Assembly: GCF_001519065.1 (NCBI RefSeq) | Contig: NZ_KQ954252.1 | Location: forward strand, 186,001-250,000 | Length of the DNA: 64,000 bases | From: Novosphingobium sp. FSW06-99 | Lineage (GTDB): Bacteria > Pseudomonadota > Alphaproteobacteria > Sphingomonadales > Sphingomonadaceae | Direction: 5' to 3' | Shown here: positions 44,285 to 52,986 of the stretch, one piece after another | How the letters are laid out: each line of letters starts with the position of its first letter | How positions within the stretch are numbered: the stretch's first letter is position 1 | Notes under the pieces: generated by a model | Databases searched by the model: none | What the model was told of the DNA's origin: nothing | The model's input: the letters and a program-made list of their open reading frames with translations, nothing else | Made by a program: the position numbers and the translations under genes

Positions 44285-44848
44285 TCAGGCCTCTTCTGTC
44301 CTGGTGTGCGCACCCCAGGGTTCGCGGGCAAAAATGCGTTCCATCGCGGGCAGGAACGTCTCGATCGGCAGGGTGTCGTAATCGCGATCGAACGCTTTCT
44401 GGTCCCACAAGTCGGTGAACCGCGCGGTGCGCGCAAAGGCGGGGTGATCGCGGTATTGGTCGCGCGCGTGCTTGTCGCCGCCGAAATATTCGGCGTAGAA
44501 AAAACCCTGGAACTCCTCGTGGTGTTCGATCATCCAGGCGTTGAGCGGGGAAATATAGGGCGCCAGCATCGCCGCCGCCATCGGCCCGTGGTTGACCGGC
44601 GCCAGCGTGTCGCCAATGTCGTGCAGCAGCGCGCAGACGACCATTTCATCGTCGGCCCCGTCGCGCAGCGCGCGCGTCGCGGTCTGCAGCGAATGGACAT
44701 AGCGATCGATCGGATAGCCCAGATCATGCCCGGCCAGCAGTTGCAGGTGCGCGATCATATGCCCCGCGATGCCCTTTTGAAACGCGACGAACTTTTCGTC
44801 GATCGGTTTCCAGTCTGCGGCGGTCGCTTCGTCGAAATGGCGGAACAT
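44285..44848 (-). CDS. HD-domain mixed-valent diiron oxygenase-like protein (PhnZ/TmpB type)
   Basis: Small HD-domain protein of the family that includes MIOX-like PhnZ and TmpB, which cleave the C-P bond of 1-hydroxy-phosphonates with O2. Candidate ligands follow the H..HD..H..H..D order: His52 (DRYVHSLQ), His76-Asp77 (LLHDIGD), His87 (VNHGP), His109/110 (IEHHEEF), Asp149 (LWDQ). ATG 44848 (GTG 44854 also possible, AAGGAG upstream) gives 187 aa. It lies between two GBBH-like dioxygenases; TmpA, the partner of TmpB, is a GBBH homologue. Phosphonate cleavage to glycine betaine is therefore the leading hypothesis. Confidence 0.8.
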   Translation of the reverse strand: MFRHFDEATAADWKPIDEKFVAFQKGIAGHMIAHLQLLAGHDLGYPIDRYVHSLQTATRALRDGADDEMVVCALLHDIGDTLAPVNHGPMAAAMLAPYISPLNAWMIEHHEEFQGFFYAEYFGGDKHARDQYRDHPAFARTARFTDLWDQKAFDRDYDTLPIETFLPAMERIFAREPWGAHTRTEEA

Positions 44849-44863
44849 CGTCACCGGGCTCCT

Positions 44864-45955
44864 TCAGGCGGGTTGCAACAGACGGCGCTTGCTGCCGACC
44901 ATGTCGCGATCGAGATAGCATTGGCGCATGTGGCGCGATCCGGTGGCCAGTGTATAGCCGGTGCGGCCGTGCAACAGGCGGTAATTGTCCATCACCAGCA
45001 ATTCCCCCGGTTGCAGCCGGAACTGCAGCGTCAGTGGCGAAACAGGCGCGATCAGTTTCCAGAACGCCGCGCGCGCGGCGTAATAGGCATCGAGCTGATC
45101 GACGGGCAGCCGCCCGACCATCTCCGTGCGGTTGTTGTAGCGTATCTGTACCACATCGCCCGCCGCATTGCGCTCGATCAACGGCGCCTGATGTTCGAGG
45201 AACGCGCTATCGTCGTGATAGCGAAAAGTGACGTCGGTACGGGTCAGCGTGTCGAATGCGGCCGGATCGATGCTGCGCAACATGGCGGCGGCGTGAAATC
45301 CGTCGACCAGCGTTGAATCCCCGCCATCGGCATCGTTTTGCAGGCAATGCAGCAGGATATAGCCCGGCACCGGGTCACGATAGGGATTGTCGCTGTGCGG
45401 TTCGAGATGGCGCGGGGTCATCGTCAGGTCATAGGCGTTGGGGATCGCCTTGACATCGGCCATCCCGCCCCAGTTGGTCATGCGGATCGGTCCGATCAGG
45501 TCGGCAAACGCCAGCCCGCCATCGGGTTCGATCGGCACGCCGCGCACGATTGCAAAGCCATAGGCATCGAGCCCCGCCAGCAAGGCGCCCAGCGCCGCCG
45601 GTCGCGCACGCAGATCGGCCAGATCGGCGCAGGGAAACCGCGCGGCATCGAGCGTGCCGTCCCAATGCACGTGTTGCGCCTGATGCGGCTGGACGGCGAT
45701 CGCACCAGCCAGCCAACCGGCGGGCAGGCGCGTGGCAAAACCGTCGGAAAAGGCGATCGTGCCATCGTGGGCGGCGGCGGTGACGCGCAGATCGGTCGGC
45801 GTTTCGGCAGCCTCTTCCAGACGTTGTCCAGTTTGCGGATCGAGCACGGCGGCATCGGGCAGGCGTTCGCGCAGCCAGATCGGGTGCAGCAGCACGGGCG
45901 CATCCCCGGCGCCGGCCACCTGCAACAGCCCTTGTGCGGTGATGGTCAGATCCAT
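44864..45955 (-). CDS. Second GBBH-like Fe(II)/2-oxoglutarate dioxygenase (GBBH2), lacking zinc cysteines
   Basis: Paralogue of the 43093-44283 protein. Iron triad: His187-x-Asp189 (EPHSDNPYRD) and His329 (NYRLLHGRTGY); the HCLQNDADGGDSTLVDGF block is typical of this family. Where GBBH1 has the Cys51/53/56 zinc site, this one reads HPIWLRERLPDAAV, with no cysteines, so the N-terminal domain is altered. ATG 45955 gives 363 aa. First gene of the minus-strand operon, with a divergent regulator and a paired operator 65 bp upstream. Hydroxylation of a trimethylammonium acid is likely; the exact substrate is not known. Confidence 0.87.
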   Translation of the reverse strand: MDLTITAQGLLQVAGAGDAPVLLHPIWLRERLPDAAVLDPQTGQRLEEAAETPTDLRVTAAAHDGTIAFSDGFATRLPAGWLAGAIAVQPHQAQHVHWDGTLDAARFPCADLADLRARPAALGALLAGLDAYGFAIVRGVPIEPDGGLAFADLIGPIRMTNWGGMADVKAIPNAYDLTMTPRHLEPHSDNPYRDPVPGYILLHCLQNDADGGDSTLVDGFHAAAMLRSIDPAAFDTLTRTDVTFRYHDDSAFLEHQAPLIERNAAGDVVQIRYNNRTEMVGRLPVDQLDAYYAARAAFWKLIAPVSPLTLQFRLQPGELLVMDNYRLLHGRTGYTLATGSRHMRQCYLDRDMVGSKRRLLQPA

Positions 45956-46019
45956 GTGCGCAAAACCCTCTCCGATTCGAGCCACCAGTCTAACCGTGAA
46001 CGCCACCGGCATTCACGCC

Positions 46020-46049
46020 TTTGCGACATCGCTGACTCATTTTGCGACA
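46020..46049 (+). promoter_or_regulatory. Paired TTTGCGACA half-sites at 21-bp period (regulator operator)
   Basis: TTTGCGACA occurs at 46020-46028 and again at 46041-46049, a direct repeat with exactly two helical turns between copies, the geometry bound by AraC-family proteins. It lies between the divergent GBBH2 and GATase1-AraC genes. The same half-site, inverted, recurs at 57671-57700 before the cdhC-like gene. Confidence 0.7.
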
Positions 46050-46122
46050 GGGGCCCGGTTCGCCTGCCATAAGTGAAAACGGGTTTTGCACTTGTGCGAA
46101 TCTGTGTTTGTCTGTGCGGATC

Positions 46123-47115
46123 ATGAACGCAGCATTTGGTCCGCTGGATCAGGAAACTTATTGCTTCTACCTTGTGCCGGGGTTTTCCGCGATGGGCTTT
46201 GTCGCGGCCATGGAACCCTTGCGCGTGGCGAACCGGCTGGCCCAGCGTCCGGTGTTTGCCTGGCGGCTGTTTTCGTCAGACGGGGCACCTGTCGAAGCTT
46301 CGTGCGGGTTGAAAGTCGCGGTCGACGGCCCGCTCGATGAAAGCGCCGCCTCGCTGATCGTGTGCGCGGGGTTTGAACCGCGCCGGGGCATAACCCGCCC
46401 GCTGATCGCAGCGCTGCGCCGCATGGCGCGCAAGGGCACCACGCTGGGCGCGCTCGACACCGGGGTCTATCTGCTGGCCGAGGCCGGGTTGATCGGCGAT
46501 CATGCCGTCACGCTGCATTGGGAGGCGGTGCCAGCGTTTCGCGAAGACTGGCCCGATATTGTCGTGACCGAGGAATTGTTCGTGCTGGGCGAGCGGCTGT
46601 TCACGTGCGCCGGGGGCACCGCGGCGATCGACATGATGCTGGAACGCATCGCCCAGCGCCAAAGCCCTGCGCTGGCGCGCGCGGTGTCGGACCAGTTCAT
46701 CCACAACCGCATCCGTCCGCACGAGGAACGCCAGCGGCTGGATCTGGGCGCGCGCATCGGCACGCGCGATCCGCGCCTGGTCACGGTGATCGCGCGGATG
46801 GAACGTTCGATCGAAAACCCCGCCCGGCTGGAAGACCTGGCCGATGCGGCAGGCGTCACCCGGCGTCAGCTCGAACGCCTGTTCATGGCCCATTTCGGGA
46901 TCGGCCCGGCCTCGTATTACCGCAATATCCGGCTCGATCGTGCGCGCAGCTTTCTGGCCGAAACCAGCCTGCCGCTGATCGAGGTGGCGGTGGCCACCGG
47001 GTTTTCGTCGAAAAGCGCAATGGCGCGCGCCTATGTGCAGAAATTCGGCCGTCCACCGGGGGCGGAACGGGGGCGCTGGAAGGCCCCGCCGGTCCATTGC
47101 CTGCAAACCGCCTGA
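46123..47115 (+). CDS. GATase1-like AraC-family regulator (CdhR/GbdR type)
   Basis: Transcription activator with an N-terminal DJ-1/PfpI-like domain (residues about 10-185) and a C-terminal AraC HTH domain (about 215-315: NPARLEDLADAAGVTRRQLERLF ... VAVATGFSSKSAMARAY). In pseudomonads this class includes CdhR (carnitine) and GbdR (glycine betaine). ATG 46123 gives 330 aa; longer reading to 46042 would cover the operator. It is divergent from the GBBH/HD operon and followed 23 bp later by the MFS gene. Likely senses a quaternary amine; effector inferred from context. Confidence 0.85.
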   Translation: MNAAFGPLDQETYCFYLVPGFSAMGFVAAMEPLRVANRLAQRPVFAWRLFSSDGAPVEASCGLKVAVDGPLDESAASLIVCAGFEPRRGITRPLIAALRRMARKGTTLGALDTGVYLLAEAGLIGDHAVTLHWEAVPAFREDWPDIVVTEELFVLGERLFTCAGGTAAIDMMLERIAQRQSPALARAVSDQFIHNRIRPHEERQRLDLGARIGTRDPRLVTVIARMERSIENPARLEDLADAAGVTRRQLERLFMAHFGIGPASYYRNIRLDRARSFLAETSLPLIEVAVATGFSSKSAMARAYVQKFGRPPGAERGRWKAPPVHCLQTA

Positions 47116-47138
47116 AACAACCAAAGACGAGGATCCGC

Positions 47139-48365
47139 TTGGCCATTGCATCCCCCGCCGCGCAAGGCACCATCCCCACCGACGCACGCATTCCGCTGGT
47201 GTTGTGCCTGGGCATCGCCGCGGTCAGCGGGGCCGCGCATATCGGCATCAATTATACCCAGTATCTGGTTGGCGGGCTGATCGACCGGTACGGGTTCGGC
47301 CAGTTCCTGATGGGGTGCTTTGCCTCGATCGAATCGTTCGCGTTTGCAGGCGCGATGTTCCTCTATGCGCCGCGCGCGCACAAGTTCAGGCCGCGCCGCA
47401 TGGCGATCACCGCCAGCGTGTTGATCGCGGTGTCGCAGATCGCCTGTGCGTGGACCGCGGTCTGGCCGCTGCTGCTGCTCAGCCGGGTGGTCACCGGGTT
47501 CGGGTTCGGCACGCTGAACACCGCGGTCAATGTCGCCGCCGGACGCACCAGCCAGCCCTCGCGTGCGATCTCGGTGGGCATATCGCTGCAAGTCGTACTG
47601 TTTGCGGTGATGAACTGGACCATCCCGACGATAGGCAAGGATGGCGGGGTTGGCGCCATGTTCATCGCGCTGGGGCTGATATCGGGCACGCTGGCGCTGG
47701 GCATGCTGCCGCTGCCCGATACGGTCGAGGCTGGCACGACCGGTGAGGTGCAGCACGATGTGCCGCCGATCGCGCCCGGCGGCTGGCCGGTGCTGGCGGC
47801 GATGGCGCTGTTTGCCTTTGGCACGATGGCGATCTGGCCGTTCATGGAACGCGCCGCGCACGCCATCCATCTGCCGGCGACGACTTATGGCCTCTATCAG
47901 GGGCTGGCGATGGCGCTCAGTTGTCTGAGCACTTTTGCGCTGACGATCGCGCTGGCCAGGGGGCCCCGGCCGTGGTTGCTGGAACTCGCGTTGATGACCT
48001 GTGGCACGATGTGCGCGGTGCTGACCACGGTGAACAGCCAGGCGGTGTTCGCGGTGGCGCTGCAATTGTACAATATCTCGTGGTATATCACGTATCCGCT
48101 GCTGCTCGGCCTGGCCTATGTGCACGATCCGCATGGGCGGTTGGCCGTGCGCACCACCGGCACCTGGCTGGTCGCGCAATCGCTGGGGTCGCTGGCGGCG
48201 GGCTATGTCGCGCAGGAAACCGCCGGCTACGGGGTGATCGGGTGCCTGGGCATGGGCACCTGTGCGGTGGCGGTGGGCATCGTGATCTGGTTTCAGGCGG
48301 GCCTGAAGCGCGTGACCGAGCGTGCCCCGCTTACGGCTGCGGTTGCCACAGGCACAATCCACTAG
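47139..48365 (+). CDS. MFS transporter
   Basis: Twelve-helix major-facilitator protein with a MFS-like loop between helices 2 and 3 (APRAHKFRPRRMAITASV) and its pseudo-repeat in the second half. No better start than TTG 47139, which has GAGGA nine bases upstream; 408 aa. Placed 23 bp after the AraC-type regulator, so probably co-transcribed and carrying a substrate of the locus, though BCCT or ABC carriers are the usual carnitine importers. The 3' end overlaps the convergent hydrolase gene by 35 bp. Confidence 0.8.
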   Translation: MAIASPAAQGTIPTDARIPLVLCLGIAAVSGAAHIGINYTQYLVGGLIDRYGFGQFLMGCFASIESFAFAGAMFLYAPRAHKFRPRRMAITASVLIAVSQIACAWTAVWPLLLLSRVVTGFGFGTLNTAVNVAAGRTSQPSRAISVGISLQVVLFAVMNWTIPTIGKDGGVGAMFIALGLISGTLALGMLPLPDTVEAGTTGEVQHDVPPIAPGGWPVLAAMALFAFGTMAIWPFMERAAHAIHLPATTYGLYQGLAMALSCLSTFALTIALARGPRPWLLELALMTCGTMCAVLTTVNSQAVFAVALQLYNISWYITYPLLLGLAYVHDPHGRLAVRTTGTWLVAQSLGSLAAGYVAQETAGYGVIGCLGMGTCAVAVGIVIWFQAGLKRVTERAPLTAAVATGTIH

Positions 48366-49398
48366 GCAGTCCGGCGGCGCGTTCGGGCGCCAGCAATTGC
48401 GCATGGCCGTGGCGGCACACCAGCGCGCGCGCCTTTGGCCCGGTTCCGGCCAGCCCCGACAGGTCGATCATGATCTGGTCCCAGTGGCGATATTGCACAT
48501 CGTGGCCTTCGCCGGCGTATTCGCGCGCGGTGACCGGGCCGGCCATCCGGGTCTGCCAGAACTTGGCATTGGCGGGTGAAACGGTGTGGTCGTCCAGGCC
48601 ATAGTACGTGAACACCGGCGCGGTCACTTTGGTCAGTGCGGGCGCCAGCGTGGCCAGATTGGCATGGCAATAGCGTTGCATTTCCGCCGCTTCGGGTGCG
48701 GCATTGCCCATTTGCCCGCGAATGAAGAACGCGCGCGCGCCTTCGTCATAGGCGCGGTCGGCAAAGCCGGGGATGGCATGGGTCGGGCTGGTATCGGGAT
48801 AGCCCCACCAGATCTGCGGATTGTCGATCGTGGGGGCCAGCGCCTTGGCCACTTGCGGCGGGGACAAGTCGCAATTCACCGAATCGCCGACCATCCGATC
48901 GGCCAGTGCGGCGGCGAAATGCAGCGAGATGATCCGGTCGGGCATCGTCGCGGCGACATGCGCGGCATAGGGCCCGCCGCCCGAAATCGCCACCAGCGCA
49001 AAGCGCTGGATACCCAGGTGGTCGAGCACCGTGCGCACATCGCCGGCATAGTCGGCCAGCGACCAGCCGGGATCGAACGCGGTGTCGCCAAAGCCGTTGC
49101 GCTCCACGCTGATCAGCCGCAGATGCAACTGGCGGCGCATGGTTTCCAGATAGCCGGTCATCAGCATCGCGCGCGCGCTGGTGCCGGTGCCGCCCAGATA
49201 GAGCACGGGCCGCCAGCCTGCCTCGCCGGTGTCCGTATAGTGGAGCACGCGGCCGCCGGTGCCGGGCAATGCGACTACCGCCGGGCCCATCGCATCGAAC
49301 TGGTCCTGCAATGCGGGCAGATGCCCCACGCTGGGCGGCTCGGCCAGCACGGGGGTGGCCATCAGCAACAGCGACAGGCAAGCGGTGCGACCGATCAT
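48331..49398 (-). CDS. Exported alpha/beta-hydrolase
   Basis: Periplasmic hydrolase with a signal peptide (MIGRTACLSLLLMATPVLAE). Fold landmarks: VLYLGGTGTSARAM (oxyanion region), nucleophile elbow AISGGGPYAA (Ser in SGGG form), acid in YGLDDHTVSP and His in GEGHDVQY. Length 355 aa from ATG 49398 (GGAG upstream); start overlaps the permease stop by 4 nt, so the two genes are coupled. Ester hydrolysis before uptake (for example of acylcarnitines or choline esters) is a reasonable guess; not shown. Confidence 0.8.
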   Translation of the reverse strand: MIGRTACLSLLLMATPVLAEPPSVGHLPALQDQFDAMGPAVVALPGTGGRVLHYTDTGEAGWRPVLYLGGTGTSARAMLMTGYLETMRRQLHLRLISVERNGFGDTAFDPGWSLADYAGDVRTVLDHLGIQRFALVAISGGGPYAAHVAATMPDRIISLHFAAALADRMVGDSVNCDLSPPQVAKALAPTIDNPQIWWGYPDTSPTHAIPGFADRAYDEGARAFFIRGQMGNAAPEAAEMQRYCHANLATLAPALTKVTAPVFTYYGLDDHTVSPANAKFWQTRMAGPVTAREYAGEGHDVQYRHWDQIMIDLSGLAGTGPKARALVCRHGHAQLLAPERAAGLPSGLCLWQPQP

Positions 49399-50816
49399 GC
49401 AACAACTCCATCTTCCAGCCCGGCATCGGCCACGGCAATATGCGCGCGTTCGGCGACCAGATCGATCGAACGGCACGCCAGATAATAGACCAGCGCCGAC
49501 ACCGGCAACCCCACGAGCATCGACAGATCGGCCCCGCCCAGCGCACGCGCCACCGGGCCGACATAGACCGGCGTCGAAAAGCACGGCACCATCGCGACAA
49601 AGCCGATGGCATAGGCGCCGATCCCGCGCCAGTTCCAACGGCCATAGATGCCGTCGGGGTTGAAGATTTCACGCACCGAATAGTGCCCGTGGCGCACAAA
49701 GAAAAAGTCGACCAGGTTGATCGCGGTCCACGGCGTGAACAGGTAGATCAGCACCGACAGCAGGTTTTCGATCAGTTCGCGCACGTTGTCGCCCGCAATC
49801 GCCGACAGCCAGGTCGACACTACGCCCAGCAGGACAATCGCGATCAGCCGCGCCTGTCCCGGCTTTTTGATATGGTGAAAGCTGTCGACGATCGACAAGA
49901 GGGTCAGCGACCCGCCATAGAGATTGAGCGTGGTGATCGTTACCAGCGACAGCGACGACAGCACGATCAGCACCGGGCCGAACCCGGGCCAGACCAGATC
50001 GCCCGCAGCCAGCACCGCGCTGACGATTTCGCGCCCCGGAAACAGCGCGATCGCCACATCGCCGACCAGCATCATCCACGCCCCGCCGACAAACGCGCCG
50101 ATGAACGTCCACCAGAACGAGGCCTTTACCCCCACGTCGCGCGGCAAATAGCGCGAATAGTCCGACACATAGATCGACCACGACAACTGATACCCGGCGA
50201 CCGCAAAGAACTGCACCAGAAACGGGATCGTCGCCCAATGGCCCAGCCCGAGCTGCGCCCGCCCGTGCCCGGCCAGCGCCACCCCGACCGTATAGATCAG
50301 CAACGCCACGATCACCACCGCCGCCAGCGTACGCTGCGCCAGATGGATCATGTCATACCCGGCAATCGCAAACGCCAGCGCGGCCAGGCTGAACGCGGCA
50401 AACACGCCGACCAGTGCCCCTTGCGACAGATGCGTGCCGGTCAGATCCTGCACCGCGACGCCGAACACCACTTCGTTGAACACGGTATAGCCGACATAGG
50501 TGACCAGCGCGAAGCACCACACCAGCAGCGCCCCGCGATAACCGAATTGCGGCCGCGACTGGATCATCTGCGGCAGGCCCAATTCGGGCCCCTGGCTCGA
50601 ATGGCTGGCCATGAACAAAGTGCCCAGCGCACACCCGGTCAGGATCGAAAGTACCGACCAGCCGAACCCCAGCCCCATCGCCATGCCGATCGCGCCGGTT
50701 GCCAGCGTGGCCAGATGCGCGTCGCCGCTGAACCAGATCGGCCAGAGATGCCAGACTTTGCCATGGCGTTCCTTCAGCGGAACATAATCGATCGAATGGC
50801 TTTCAACGAGCTGCAT
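49395..50816 (-). CDS. NCS1-family permease (cytosine/purine permease-like)
   Basis: Twelve-helix nucleobase-cation-symport-1 protein. Family blocks: HLWPIWFSGDAHLATL near residue 23, ASHSSQGPELGLPQMIQSR (about 68-86), and FTPWTAINLVDFFFVRHGHYS (loop near the C-terminus). Known members carry cytosine, purines, hydantoins, allantoin or thiamine precursors. Length 473 aa. First gene of a two-gene operon with the exported hydrolase. A TTTGCGACA half-site lies 179 bp upstream (50995), which suggests it belongs to the same regulon; substrate is unknown. Confidence 0.85.
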   Translation of the reverse strand: MQLVESHSIDYVPLKERHGKVWHLWPIWFSGDAHLATLATGAIGMAMGLGFGWSVLSILTGCALGTLFMASHSSQGPELGLPQMIQSRPQFGYRGALLVWCFALVTYVGYTVFNEVVFGVAVQDLTGTHLSQGALVGVFAAFSLAALAFAIAGYDMIHLAQRTLAAVVIVALLIYTVGVALAGHGRAQLGLGHWATIPFLVQFFAVAGYQLSWSIYVSDYSRYLPRDVGVKASFWWTFIGAFVGGAWMMLVGDVAIALFPGREIVSAVLAAGDLVWPGFGPVLIVLSSLSLVTITTLNLYGGSLTLLSIVDSFHHIKKPGQARLIAIVLLGVVSTWLSAIAGDNVRELIENLLSVLIYLFTPWTAINLVDFFFVRHGHYSVREIFNPDGIYGRWNWRGIGAYAIGFVAMVPCFSTPVYVGPVARALGGADLSMLVGLPVSALVYYLACRSIDLVAERAHIAVADAGLEDGVVA

Positions 50817-50994
50817 CGGCGCCCCTTTGGCGGGTGGGATCGAACGGGTTCATGCCCGACTGCGATCGCAGGGGGAAGGGGGCGGGCTAAAAAGCCCTGC
50901 CTGCCCCCGGGTCCGCGACCGCCATGCCGAACCGCGACCTGGGTATCGCGGCGGCGAGGCCCTGCACATGCAATGCGCGTCATGGCGCGAACGA

Positions 50995-51021
50995 TTTGCG
51001 ACAAACCGTGCCCATTGCGAA
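50995..51021 (+). promoter_or_regulatory. Further TTTGCGACA half-site between divergent permease and hydrolase genes
   Basis: TTTGCGACA at 50995-51003 is identical to the half-sites at 46020 and 46041. A weaker ATTGCGAAG follows, with the GCGA core offset by 19 bp rather than 21. It lies in the 263-bp gap between NCS1 permease and the alpha/beta hydrolase at 51080; I see nothing else clear in that gap. Confidence 0.45.
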
Positions 51022-51079
51022 GGCGTGGCCAACGGCGCGGCGTGCGCTATGGTGTCCACAGACACAATGGGGGGCGGAA

Positions 51080-52006
51080 ATGGCTTTGACGGTGATCGGG
51101 TTGGTCGTGCTGGCGCTGGTGCTGGTCACGCAAGGGGCGGTGCGGCGGGCCGAGCGGCTGGCGCCGCCGCTGGGGCGGTTTCACGATGGTCCGGGCGGGC
51201 GGCTGCACTATACCGACCACGGCAGCGGCCATGCCATTGTGCTGATCCACGGACTGGGCGGAAACTTGCGCAATTTCGCGCCAGATCTGGTCGCACATCT
51301 GGCCGCGCGCTATCGGGTGATCGCGATCGACCGGCCGGGCGCGGGCTATTCCACCGTGATCGGCCCGATGCCCGATCTGCCCGCGCAGGCTGCGCTGATT
51401 GCCGCGCTGATCGAGGCGCTGGAGCTTGGCCCGGTGACGCTGGCGGGCCATTCGCTGGGCGGGGCGCTGTCGCTGGCGCTGGTCGAGGCGCGGCCCGATC
51501 TGGTCGCGCGGCTGGCGCTGATCGCCCCGTTGACGCAGGAAATCGGTGAAATACCGCCGCAGTTTCGCACGCTGATGATCCCCTCGCGGCTGTTGCGGCT
51601 GGTGTTCGCCTGGCTGGTGGTCTGCCCGCTGGGGGTGCTGGCCGGGCGCGCGCGGCGCTTGCCCGCGTTCGATCCCGATCCGGTGCCCGCCAGCTTTGCA
51701 AGCGTGGGCGGCGGCGCACTGCTGTTTCGTCCGGGCACGTTCGATGCGGCCTCGTGCGATGCGCAATCGGTGCGCGGCGTGCTGGGCGCGATCATCGCGG
51801 GCTATGGCGCGATCGACCGCCCGGTCGCGGTGCTGTTTGGTCGTGACGATGGCATTCTTGCCCCCGCGCTGCACGGCGAAGCGTTCGTGACGCAAGTCGC
51901 GGGGGCGCAGTGCACGCTGGTCGATGGCGGGCACATGCTGCCCTATGTCCACCCGCTGATCACCGCGCGCTGGATCGAGGGCGTGATCGCGGGAGCAGCG
52001 GCATGA
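51080..52006 (+). CDS. Alpha/beta-hydrolase with N-terminal membrane anchor
   Basis: One N-terminal hydrophobic segment (residues 3-20) precedes the hydrolase: oxyanion strand IVLIHGLGG, nucleophile elbow AGHSLGGAL, acid in FGRDDGILAP and His in DGGHMLPY, so the triad is complete. From ATG 51080 (GGGGCGGA upstream) 308 aa. The 3' end overlaps the MBL gene by 4 nt (ATGA). Substrate not deducible. Confidence 0.82.
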   Translation: MALTVIGLVVLALVLVTQGAVRRAERLAPPLGRFHDGPGGRLHYTDHGSGHAIVLIHGLGGNLRNFAPDLVAHLAARYRVIAIDRPGAGYSTVIGPMPDLPAQAALIAALIEALELGPVTLAGHSLGGALSLALVEARPDLVARLALIAPLTQEIGEIPPQFRTLMIPSRLLRLVFAWLVVCPLGVLAGRARRLPAFDPDPVPASFASVGGGALLFRPGTFDAASCDAQSVRGVLGAIIAGYGAIDRPVAVLFGRDDGILAPALHGEAFVTQVAGAQCTLVDGGHMLPYVHPLITARWIEGVIAGAAA

Positions 52007-52986
52007 TCAGGCGCCTCTTGCTGATCGTGGCGATGCTGTTCGCGGCCCAGGTCGCCAGCGCGGCTCCTGTCGCCATGCGCGTGTTGCGGATCAACGATCA
52101 CCTGTTGTGCTTTTACGACGGGCGCCCGCCGCAGGCTGCGGTGGCATCGGTCGACACCAACTGGGCCGATTTTGGCGCGAACAACGTGGGCGTTGCGACA
52201 TATGTGATCTATCGCGGCGATCGTGCGCTGGTTTATGATGCGTTTCCCGGCGTGGCCCAGGCGCAATGGGTGCGCGATTATCTGGCCAGGGCGGGCATCC
52301 GCCATTTCGTGCTGGTCAACAGCCATTGGCATCTCGACCATGTCGGCGGCAACGCGGTCTATGCCGACAGCGATGTGATCGCCACCGCCCGCACGCGGCA
52401 ATTGCTGATCGAAAACCGCGCCGGGATCGAGGCTGGCACGACCTGGGGCCCGCCCGCGATCAGCCCGCTGGTGATCCCGACGATGACGATCACCGCCGAT
52501 ACCACGGTCTATGTTGGCGACATCCGGGTCGTGCTGCGCCCGGTCAATATCCATTCTGCCGATGGCCTGGTGATCTGGTTGCCCGATGACCGCCTGTTGC
52601 TGGCGGGCGACACGCTGGAAGACACCGTCACGTTCATCACCGAGCCCGACCAGATCCCCGCGCAAGTGACCAATCTGGCGGCGATGCGGCAATGGGGGTT
52701 CACGCGCATCCTGCCCAACCACGGCAACCCCGATGTGATCGCCAAAGGCGGCTATGGTCTTGCGCTGATCGATTTTACCCGCGCCTATCTGATCGCCATG
52801 GTCGACCATTCCCACGACGCCGATTTTCTGACGCAGCCGATCGAACGCTATATTGCCGATGGCGTGCGCGACGGCACGGTCAGCCTGTGGTGGGCCTATC
52901 GCGATGCGCACCGGCAAAATCTGGAACGCGTGGCCAAGGCATGGAAAGGCCGACCGCTGCCCGCCCTACATGGAAGCGAGCGGTGA
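52003..52986 (+). CDS. Exported metallo-beta-lactamase-fold hydrolase
   Basis: A signal peptide (residues 1-20, ending ASA) precedes an MBL domain with the full motif NSHWHLDHVGG (about residues 106-116), an Asp in LLLAGDTLED and His in RILPNHGNPD. Length 327 aa. It may be a periplasmic zinc hydrolase such as a quinoprotein-associated or lactamase-like enzyme; the closest function cannot be told. ATG overlaps the upstream hydrolase stop. 3' end overlaps the convergent NnrU-like gene by 21 bp. Confidence 0.82.
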   Translation: MIRRLLLIVAMLFAAQVASAAPVAMRVLRINDHLLCFYDGRPPQAAVASVDTNWADFGANNVGVATYVIYRGDRALVYDAFPGVAQAQWVRDYLARAGIRHFVLVNSHWHLDHVGGNAVYADSDVIATARTRQLLIENRAGIEAGTTWGPPAISPLVIPTMTITADTTVYVGDIRVVLRPVNIHSADGLVIWLPDDRLLLAGDTLEDTVTFITEPDQIPAQVTNLAAMRQWGFTRILPNHGNPDVIAKGGYGLALIDFTRAYLIAMVDHSHDADFLTQPIERYIADGVRDGTVSLWWAYRDAHRQNLERVAKAWKGRPLPALHGSER

